A DNA stretch of 5,203 nt from an uncultured Collinsella sp. (lineage in GTDB: Bacteria > Actinomycetota > Coriobacteriia > Coriobacteriales > Coriobacteriaceae), in contig CALKBB010000224.1 of the NCBI GenBank assembly GCA_937989795.1, positions 1-5,203 of the forward strand, read 5' to 3'. Positions 1 to 5,203 of this stretch are shown here, one piece after another. The first letter of the stretch is position 1. Every line of letters starts with the position of its first letter. Made by a program: the position numbers and the translations under genes. A model generated the notes under the pieces. The model did no database searches and had not been told where the DNA came from. It saw nothing but the letters and a program-made list of their open reading frames with translations.

Positions 1-2706
1 TCGGGCCGCGAGATCGTCGACCGCTTCGATACCTTCGTGCATCCCAAGCAGCTGATTCCCGCCGAGATTACCGAGCTCACGAGCATTACAAATGCCGATG
101 TGGCAGATGCCCCGTCGGCCGTTGAGGCCGTCGCCGCTCTCGCCGATTTTGTCGGTGGTTGCCCGGTAATCGCACATAACGCCACGTTCGACCGCTCGTT
201 TATCGAGTCGGTCAAAGGCGGCGTCAACGTGAGCGATATTTGGATCGATTCGCTGGCGCTGTCGCGCATCGCGCTTCCGCGCCTGGCCTCGCACAAGCTG
301 TCTTTTATAGCCGATCTGTTTGGCTGTGACTCGGTATCACACCGTGCCAATGCCGACGTCGACGCCCTGTGTGGCGTATGGCGCGTGTTGCTCGTGGCAC
401 TCACCGACTTGCCCCAGGGCCTCATGGCGCGCCTAGCCGACATGCATCCGGACGTGCCTTGGTCCTATCGTCCAATCTTCTCATTCTTGGCGGGGCAGAA
501 CCCTGGTTCTATCTTCTCTCTCAGCGCCGCTCGTGCTGACGTTCTCAAGGCCGATCGCGCCGACGATCGGGTGGACGCCGACGAACTGCCGGTACTCAAG
601 ATGCCGAGTCGTGAGGAGATTGAGGCAGACTATGCGCCAGGTGGCCTGGTCAATCGCATGTATCCCACCTACGAGCCGCGTGATGAGCAGATCGCGATGG
701 CGCTCGAGGTCCGCGATGCGCTGGTCACGGGCACTCATCGTGTAATTGAGGCGGGCACGGGCGTCGGCAAATCGATGGCCTATCTGGTGCCTTTTGCCGA
801 GGCAGCACGCCGTAACAACATCACGGTTGGTATTGCGACCAAATCGAACAATCTGGCCGACCAGCTCATGTACCAGGAGCTGCCAAAACTTGCCGAGCAA
901 CTGGACGGTGGTCTGTCATTTTGCGCTCTCAAGGGCTATGACCACTATCCGTGCCTGCGCAAGCTTGAGCGCATGAGCCGCGGCCAGGTCGAGATTACCA
1001 CCAAGCGCGATCCGGCGGACACGCTCACGGCGGTCGCGGTCATTATGGCGTACGTCTGCCAATCAGCCGATGGCGACCTCGACTCGCTCGGCATTCGGTG
1101 GCGCAGTGTCAACCGCCCCGACTTTACGACGGCCTCGCGCGAGTGTGCTCGTCGCCTCTGCCCGTTTTTCCCTGATAAATGTTTGGTCCACGGCGCTCGC
1201 CGTCGTGCGGCGCATGCCGACGTGGTGGTCACCAACCATTCCCTACTGTTCCGCAACGTGGCCGCCGAGGGAAGGATTTTGCCTCCGATTCGTCACTGGG
1301 TGGTCGATGAGGCCCATTCTATCGAGCGCGAGGCCCGTCGCCAATGGGCGCGCGTGGTTTCGGCCGATGAGTCGCGCGTGCTGTTTGAGCGCTTGGGCGG
1401 ATCGAGTGCCGGTGCGCTGAGTCAGGTTTCTCGTGACCTGGCCACTTCCGAGGGCTTCACGCTCTACCTGGGACTCACTGCCAAGGCGACGTCGACGGTT
1501 GCCCGCGCGAGCATGGCGATTGCCGATGTGTTCGATGGCGTGCGCGAGCTTGGTCGCCGTGCCCGCGGGGGCTATGACAACGCGAATCTGTGGATTGGCC
1601 CCGAGCTGCGCGAGTCGGATGACTGGCACGATTTTTTGCAGTCGGCCCATACCGCAATTGATGCGCTGGACCAAGCGGATAAAAGCGTAGACGCGCTGGT
1701 GCAAGCCGTCGCTGCCGATAAGCCTGAGGTCGTCGTCGACCTGGGCGAGATTTCGCGCCGTCTTCACGAGTTGGTCGAGAATCTCAAGCTCATCATTGAG
1801 GGTACGGATGAGCACTATGTGTACTCATTGCAGGTTAACCGCCGGCTGCGAGCGGGCGGGGAGTCTATGACCGCTGAGCGCATCGATATCGGCGAGGCCC
1901 TGGCGAACGAGTGGCTGCCCGAGGTGCACACGGCCATCTTCGCTTCGGCGACCATGACGGTGTCCAAGAGCTTTGAGCATTTCAACCATGCTGTCGGCCT
2001 CGATCGCATTGGTGCGTCGACATCCTCATCGCTGCACCTGGATTCGAGCTATGACTTTGACTCGAATATGGCCGTGGTCGTGGCGGGGGACATTCCCGAT
2101 CCGCGCGATCGCGAGCGCTATCTGTCAGCGCTCGAGTGCGTACTGGTCGATGCCCATCTCGCCATGGGTGGATCGGTGCTTACGCTGTTCACTAACAGGC
2201 GCGATATGGAGGACCTCTATGCCCGTGTCGAGCCCAAATTGGCGCGAGCGGGCCTGGAGCTCAATTGTCAACAGCGCAACTCGTCCCCGCGTCGCCTGCG
2301 CGATCGGTTTATCAACGAGCCGACCTCATCGCTCTTTGCGCTCAAGGCCTTTTGGGAGGGCTTTGACGCCAGCGGCGAGACGCTGCGCTGCGTCATTATC
2401 CCCAAGCTGCCGTTCTCGAGCCCCACGGATCCTCTTTCGTGCGAGCGCAACCTGCGCGAAGACCGCGCTTGGGCGCGCTACTCGCTGCCCGAGGCGGTGC
2501 TCGAAGTCAAGCAAGCCGCCGGCCGTCTCATTCGCTCGTCGACTGATTGCGGCGTGCTTATCTTGGCAGATCCGCGTTTGGTGACAAAGGGCTACGGCAA
2601 GAAGTTCTTGACGTCGCTGCCTACGACTTCCTACCAGCGTATCGAGTCGGCACAGATCGGTCATTATTTGCAGCTGTGGCGTGCGCGCCACGAGAGACGC
2701 CGTTAA
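1..2706 (+). CDS. dinG: DinG-family exonuclease-helicase fusion, 5'-truncated by the window edge
   Basis: Likely an ATP-dependent 5'-3' DNA helicase with an N-terminal DEDD 3'-5' exonuclease domain, acting on repair or replication intermediates in the cytoplasm. The frame is open from base 1. The first codons (SGREIVDRF) match the strand that follows the ExoI motif of DnaQ-like domains, so the GTG at 37 is not the true start and roughly 35 residues, including ExoI, are missing. Numbering from base 1, 901 residues are visible. ExoII is HNATFD (59-64) and ExoIII is H114-x-A-x-x-D119. The helicase has RDEQ (227-230), Walker A GTGVGKS (252-258), cysteines at 318, 382, 387 and 394, DEAH (436-439), SATM (649-652), WEGFD (785-789) and motif VI QAAGRLIR (838-845). 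The region around 450-640 would be the arch domain. All expected motifs are intact, and the length fits Bacillus-type DinG (about 930 residues). The stop TAA at 2704-2706 overlaps the stop of the convergent gene. The family call is firm; the biochemical activity is inferred from the motifs. Confidence 0.95.
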   Translation, partial: SGREIVDRFDTFVHPKQLIPAEITELTSITNADVADAPSAVEAVAALADFVGGCPVIAHNATFDRSFIESVKGGVNVSDIWIDSLALSRIALPRLASHKLSFIADLFGCDSVSHRANADVDALCGVWRVLLVALTDLPQGLMARLADMHPDVPWSYRPIFSFLAGQNPGSIFSLSAARADVLKADRADDRVDADELPVLKMPSREEIEADYAPGGLVNRMYPTYEPRDEQIAMALEVRDALVTGTHRVIEAGTGVGKSMAYLVPFAEAARRNNITVGIATKSNNLADQLMYQELPKLAEQLDGGLSFCALKGYDHYPCLRKLERMSRGQVEITTKRDPADTLTAVAVIMAYVCQSADGDLDSLGIRWRSVNRPDFTTASRECARRLCPFFPDKCLVHGARRRAAHADVVVTNHSLLFRNVAAEGRILPPIRHWVVDEAHSIEREARRQWARVVSADESRVLFERLGGSSAGALSQVSRDLATSEGFTLYLGLTAKATSTVARASMAIADVFDGVRELGRRARGGYDNANLWIGPELRESDDWHDFLQSAHTAIDALDQADKSVDALVQAVAADKPEVVVDLGEISRRLHELVENLKLIIEGTDEHYVYSLQVNRRLRAGGESMTAERIDIGEALANEWLPEVHTAIFASATMTVSKSFEHFNHAVGLDRIGASTSSSLHLDSSYDFDSNMAVVVAGDIPDPRDRERYLSALECVLVDAHLAMGGSVLTLFTNRRDMEDLYARVEPKLARAGLELNCQQRNSSPRRLRDRFINEPTSSLFALKAFWEGFDASGETLRCVIIPKLPFSSPTDPLSCERNLREDRAWARYSLPEAVLEVKQAAGRLIRSSTDCGVLILADPRLVTKGYGKKFLTSLPTTSYQRIESAQIGHYLQLWRARHERRR

Positions 2707-3620
2707 AGCGGGCAGGTCAGGCTCTTCGCCATATCGCATAGACGCTTTGCCAAGGCGGGGTCATCCAGTATGCGGATGGCTCCGCCCGCTGCGATTATCT
2801 GACAGAACAGCCAGTGCTCTGACCCATAACGCACGGTCACCGTTGCCATGTCTGTCCCGTTTGGCTCAATCGACATGATGCCGGCCCAGTCTAGGCGCTC
2901 TGCCATGTCGAGCGGCATGAGGAGTTTTGCGCTCTGTTCCGCATGGGAAAGGGATTCGTGGAGGGATGCGGACGCGGGCGTGTGGCGCTCCACGGAATCG
3001 TCGGTGAAGGCAAGGCCCTCGATTTTGTCCATGCGGTAGGAGCGCTGCTCGTCAACTTCGACATCCCAGGCAATCAGGTAGGTTTGATCACCATGTGTCG
3101 CGATGCGCAGGGGGGCGATGAGACGCTCGCGCGCCCGTGCGTCGTCCATCGAACGGTAGGTGATGCGGCATCGAACGCCGTCTTGAATCGCGCAGTTCAG
3201 CTGTTGCCAGTGCGATCCTCGGGCAACGGTATCGACGACGCGCTGGTTGTAGCCGAGTTCCTCGGGTAGGAGGGCATGTCGGATACGCTCTGCTGCCCGA
3301 GAGTCGATTCCCATCGATTCGAGTTCGTGATTGAGCACGGCGCCTTCGGCGGCACTTAGACGCAAGGGCAGCACACGCCCCGCATCACCTGTCAGGATGA
3401 TGCGCTCGCCGCGGCGTTCGCAGATGATGCGTGCGCCCGACTCACGGTCAGCGAGGGTCGAGACGATATCGATAATTTCATCGAGCGCCGCACCCGTGAT
3501 ATCAAAACGGCTGCAGATATCCCCTCGTGTCATGCCGGTCTTGCCGGCAGCGTAGAGGGCCTCCATGATGTCAATCGCACGCGAGAGCCTTTGCTCGCTG
3601 GTGAGTTTACGCGCGGGCAT
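2703..3620 (-). CDS. WYL-domain transcriptional regulator, downstream gene of a PafBC-like pair
   Basis: A 305-residue DNA-binding regulator of the WYL family. Residues about 9-75 form a winged-HTH-like region. Residues about 137-205 are the WYL domain, with core TYLIAWD (180-186) followed by the basic R193-x-x-R196-x-D-K strand that lines the nucleic-acid-ligand groove in this family. Residues about 231-305 fit the C-terminal WCX extension. The ATG at 3620 is chosen because an AGGA (3633-3636) lies 12 bases upstream and the protein then begins MPARKLTSEQ, as family members do. A longer in-frame start at 3680 would add 20 residues lying inside the upstream gene. The start overlaps the end of the upstream WYL gene by 14 bases, which suggests translational coupling and a co-expressed, possibly heterodimeric, pair. 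In actinobacteria this order and length recall PafC, but orthology rests on context and domain layout, not alignment. The stop TAA shares TTAA with the convergent dinG. Confidence 0.9.
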   Translation of the reverse strand: MPARKLTSEQRLSRAIDIMEALYAAGKTGMTRGDICSRFDITGAALDEIIDIVSTLADRESGARIICERRGERIILTGDAGRVLPLRLSAAEGAVLNHELESMGIDSRAAERIRHALLPEELGYNQRVVDTVARGSHWQQLNCAIQDGVRCRITYRSMDDARARERLIAPLRIATHGDQTYLIAWDVEVDEQRSYRMDKIEGLAFTDDSVERHTPASASLHESLSHAEQSAKLLMPLDMAERLDWAGIMSIEPNGTDMATVTVRYGSEHWLFCQIIAAGGAIRILDDPALAKRLCDMAKSLTCPL

Positions 3621-4629
3621 GCTCGTGCACCGTCCTTTCGATGAGGTGGTTCCATGCCAGTTTAAGCGCATCGGGGGCAACGGGTCTCATGCCGTCCATG
3701 GCGTGCTCCATGCAAAACGAGGCAGCGACATTAAGGTCACGCACGCCGACAGTCCAAGTCCAACCCTCTTCGGTGCGTGTGAGCTCCCCGCGACCGCGCG
3801 TAAGGCCGCTAACCATGTCGGCCTGAGCTCGCTGGGCAAACGAAAAGGTCGCCATAACGGGCTTGTAATCGGCAAAATCAAACTCAAAGAACAGACGATC
3901 GTTCAGGTTGAAGTCGGCGGGGATGGAGTAGGCCTTCGAAGGGCGCCATGCGCGAACGATACGGTCGCAGCGAAACGTCCTGATTTCATCGGTGGCGTTG
4001 TCGAGTCCGCAAAAATACGCCACGCCCTCGTGCTCGAACATGCCGTATACGCAGACGGTGCGTTCTTTTTGCTCTCCGCGCCCGTTTTGATACAAAAAGC
4101 GCAGTGCGCAGCGTTCGGCGAAAGCGCTCCACACCGCATCGACGGCGGGCAAGCGACGGGCGGGAGGCTCTTCTGCGGTCGATGCGCCGGTGAGGTAGGC
4201 GATCTTGGTGCGTATGTCTGCAAGCGGCGTGGCAAACGCGGCCGAACCGGTCGCAAGGGTCTGGTCGATAGCGTCGAGCAAGATGTCCGCGTCGTCTGCG
4301 GTGATGAGGCCACCGGCCGCAAACGTGTGCTCGCGATCGATGGTCCACGCGCTTTCTTCGGTTTCTTGGGAGCCTGCTGCGCGGACTTCCTTGATCGTGA
4401 TTCCGCGTTCGAGGAGTTTTTCGCGATCGCGGCGAAACTTGCGCTTATCCGAGTCGATATTGCCCGACCCATAGCCAAGATCGGAATCCAGGACAATTTG
4501 CTCTGTGGTCAATGGCTCGGGAGAGCTGTTAAGGACAAAGAACAGATTGAGGATGCGCTGGGCGGTCTTGTCGAAACCGGGCTCCGGCGCCCCCTTTTTA
4601 TTCGTTACGGTTGTATCGCTTGCCGTCAT
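3607..4629 (-). CDS. WYL-domain transcriptional regulator, upstream gene of a PafBC-like pair
   Basis: A 340-residue regulator and the first gene of the minus-strand operon. After a short polar N-terminal tail, residues about 17-80 form the winged HTH, with the characteristic helix KFRRDREKLLERGI. Residues about 164-226 form the WYL domain. Its core reads AYFCG (204-208), so the Tyr is kept but the Leu is replaced. The ligand-groove strand R217-x-x-R220-x-D-R-I is well preserved. Residues about 245-335 fit the WCX extension. The ATG at 4629 is supported by GAGGA four bases upstream. WYL proteins sense nucleic acid or nucleotide ligands, and in mycobacteria the PafB-PafC heterodimer uses this to activate RNA polymerase at damage-inducible promoters. 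The tandem arrangement suggests that role here, by inference only. A competing plus-strand open frame of similar length covers this stretch but shows no recognisable domain. Confidence 0.91.
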   Translation of the reverse strand: MTASDTTVTNKKGAPEPGFDKTAQRILNLFFVLNSSPEPLTTEQIVLDSDLGYGSGNIDSDKRKFRRDREKLLERGITIKEVRAAGSQETEESAWTIDREHTFAAGGLITADDADILLDAIDQTLATGSAAFATPLADIRTKIAYLTGASTAEEPPARRLPAVDAVWSAFAERCALRFLYQNGRGEQKERTVCVYGMFEHEGVAYFCGLDNATDEIRTFRCDRIVRAWRPSKAYSIPADFNLNDRLFFEFDFADYKPVMATFSFAQRAQADMVSGLTRGRGELTRTEEGWTWTVGVRDLNVAASFCMEHAMDGMRPVAPDALKLAWNHLIERTVHEHARA

Positions 4630-4633
4630 AGAA

Positions 4634-4638
4634 TCCTC
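4634..4638 (-). promoter_or_regulatory. Ribosome binding site of the WYL operon
   Basis: On the minus strand GAGGA precedes the ATG at 4629 with four bases between. It fixes the start of the upstream WYL gene and supports the minus strand as the coding one here. Confidence 0.7.
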
Positions 4639-4687
4639 GCATGGGAAGGTGTTTGATGCAATGATTTTAGTCCGATATGGAGATTAG

Positions 4688-4716
4688 GCTATATCCTTGT
4701 CCGCTTGGGGCGTTAA
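4688..4716 (-). promoter_or_regulatory. Candidate promoter of the WYL operon
   Basis: Read on the minus strand, TTAACG (4716-4711) and TATAGC (4693-4688) are separated by exactly 17 bases. Each matches four of six positions of the sigma-70-type -35 and -10 hexamers. Transcription would start near 4681, giving a leader of about 50 bases before the ATG at 4629. An alternative -10, TAAAAT (4669-4664), is a better hexamer but has no matching -35. This is a pattern-based call with modest support. Confidence 0.35.
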
Positions 4717-4719
4717 GAT
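4697..4719 (+). promoter_or_regulatory. Partial match to the RecA-NDp/PafBC-type damage promoter
   Basis: The plus strand reads TTGTCCGCT, eight bases, then TAAGAT. The mycobacterial RecA-NDp motif recognised with PafBC is TTGTCRGTG-N8-TANNNT. The TTGTC and the following G agree, three of the nine upstream positions do not, and the TANNNT half and the spacing agree. It points toward the gene at 4827 and overlaps the candidate operon promoter on the other strand. Chance is a real possibility, and whether Coriobacteriia use this motif is not known to me. Confidence 0.25.
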
Positions 4720-4752
4720 GCCCAGAATTCGGCCGTTTGCGCGCGCTCGGGG

Positions 4753-4758
4753 TATACT
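4753..4758 (+). promoter_or_regulatory. Candidate -10 box for the gene starting at 4827
   Basis: TATACT matches the -10 consensus at five of six positions and would give a leader of about 60 bases. No good -35 lies 16-18 bases upstream. The box sits in a small inverted repeat, GTATA (4752-4756) and TATAC (4767-4771) ten bases apart. An 8-base palindrome TGCATGCA follows at 4782-4789. Either could be an operator, but both are short and could be chance. Confidence 0.35.
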
Positions 4759-4817
4759 TTCGACTATATACGGTTCTAATGTGCATGCATTGGGCCTATT
4801 TGTCGGATTATGGATGT

Positions 4818-4821
4818 GGAG
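4818..4821 (+). promoter_or_regulatory. Ribosome binding site that sets the start at 4827
   Basis: GGAG lies five bases before the ATG at 4827. It favours this start over the in-frame ATG at 4677, whose extra 50 codons would cover the candidate promoter and encode an unconvincing Cys-, Leu- and Tyr-rich peptide. Confidence 0.65.
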
Positions 4822-4826
4822 CGCAC

Positions 4827-5195
4827 ATGGCGAACACCCAGAACTATATTAACCACCTGCTGCAGAACACCGGCATCACGCCGGCATGCAGCGAAGAAGA
4901 GCGCTTGGCTGCCGAGGATATCGCTCAGATCTTCCGCAACCACGGCTTTGACCCCGAGGTTCAGGAGTTCAATGCCCCGGCGCCCAGTAGGTTGGCATTT
5001 GCCGTTACCGGTATTCTTGCGTTTGCCGGCGCCCTGCTGATGGGCATCGGCGGCGGTATCGGCTTGGTCGGCACCTTGCTGGCCATTGTCGGTGCCGTTC
5101 TTTACGTGCTCGAGCGCACGGGCCACCCCGTGGTTTCGCGCCTGGGCAAGACGGGCGATCGGCGAGGGTGGCCCGACCGCTTTCGTCGGTCGTGA
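4827..5195 (+). CDS. Membrane-hairpin protein, probable N-terminal part of an M28-type peptidase; 3' end frame-disturbed
   Basis: The visible product is 122 residues. Residues 1-50 are a soluble, acidic helical segment (EEERLAAEDIAQIFRNHGF), like the N-terminal cap of M28/M20 metallopeptidases, where such helices precede the catalytic fold. Residues about 55-75 and 77-95 are Gly/Ala/Leu-rich membrane helices joined by a tight Gly-rich turn. A short region ending GKTG (107-110) follows. No zinc ligands are present; if this is a peptidase they would lie downstream. The nominal stop is TGA at 5193-5195. From about 5157 the frame switches to unfavoured codons (CGG CGA GGG), while the frame one base on is stop-free to the window end with codons typical of this genome. 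The gene is therefore probably frameshifted, chimeric or cut at the edge rather than a genuine 122-residue protein. The start and membrane hairpin are well supported. The peptidase assignment is a recollection-based inference. Confidence 0.65.
   Translation: MANTQNYINHLLQNTGITPACSEEERLAAEDIAQIFRNHGFDPEVQEFNAPAPSRLAFAVTGILAFAGALLMGIGGGIGLVGTLLAIVGAVLYVLERTGHPVVSRLGKTGDRRGWPDRFRRS
5174..5192. repeat. Short inverted repeat near the window edge
   Basis: CGACCG (5174-5179) and CGGTCG (5187-5192) are perfect inverted copies around a 7-base loop. No T-run follows, so it is not a standard terminator. It lies just after the point where the reading frame at 4827 seems to break, which makes it worth noting, but six-base stems are common in GC-rich DNA. 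Confidence 0.3.
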
Positions 5196-5203
5196 GGATT
5201 TGC

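Noticed and set aside
1243..1815. A 190-residue minus-strand open frame inside the helicase gene
   Set aside because: It lies opposite the DEAH and arch region of an intact DinG gene and reads as Arg-, Gln- and His-rich low-similarity sequence, typical of a shadow frame.
37..2706. GTG at 37 as the true start of the helicase gene
   Set aside because: The frame is open to base 1 and the upstream codons encode the conserved strand after ExoI, so the gene begins outside the window.
3565..4656. A 363-residue plus-strand open frame covering the upstream WYL gene
   Set aside because: The antisense frame has no recognisable domain, spans the junction of two real genes and has no good ribosome site. 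The minus strand encodes a clear HTH-WYL protein with GAGGA before its ATG. Long antisense frames are usual in GC-rich coding DNA.
4800..4822. A second TTGTCGG resembling the damage-promoter box
   Set aside because: No TANNNT lies eight bases after the nine-base box, and transcription from it would begin at or beyond the start codon at 4827.
4677..4826. An N-terminal extension of the membrane protein from the ATG at 4677
   Set aside because: No ribosome site precedes it, it would translate through the candidate promoter, and the ATG at 4827 has GGAG at the right distance and starts a family-like sequence.
5174..5203. The inverted repeat as a transcription terminator
   Set aside because: The stem is only six base pairs and no T-run follows it; the sequence after it is GTGAGGATTTGC.

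Overview
The window looks like a piece of a high-GC actinobacterial genome, most likely a gut Coriobacteriia such as Collinsella. This is inferred from the GC-rich codon use, a tandem pair of PafBC-like WYL regulators and the general feel of the proteins; there is no rRNA or other decisive marker. Coding is dense. The only sizeable gap is a 197-base divergent promoter region (4630-4826). Both window edges cut or disturb genes, so this may be a short contig.

Layout. Positions 1-2706 (+) hold most of a DinG-type protein: a DnaQ-like 3'-5' exonuclease domain fused to an XPD/DinG superfamily 2 helicase with four cysteines placed as in the iron-sulfur domain. Its extreme N-terminus lies outside the window. 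Tail-to-tail with it, sharing the palindromic stop TTAA, is a two-gene minus-strand operon (4629 down to 2703). Its two genes overlap by 14 bases, and both encode a winged-HTH, WYL-domain and C-terminal-extension transcription regulator. This arrangement resembles pafB-pafC, the heterodimeric activator of the LexA-independent DNA damage response in actinobacteria. Divergent from the operon, a + strand gene starts at 4827. It encodes a short helical N-terminus and a two-helix membrane hairpin, possibly the N-terminal part of a membrane-anchored M28-type metallopeptidase. Its reading frame appears to break near 5157, just before the window ends.

How the genes may work together. A helicase/nuclease implicated in DNA repair beside a PafBC-like pair suggests a DNA-damage theme. 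They are on opposite strands, however, so co-regulation is not shown. The peptidase-like membrane protein shares only the divergent promoter region with the regulators. I see no CRISPR, tRNA, rRNA, insertion sequence or clear terminator. I found no convincing wholly new system. The most useful leads are the exonuclease-helicase that keeps its Fe-S cysteines, the PafBC-like pair with a partial damage-promoter match nearby, and the broken 3' edge.
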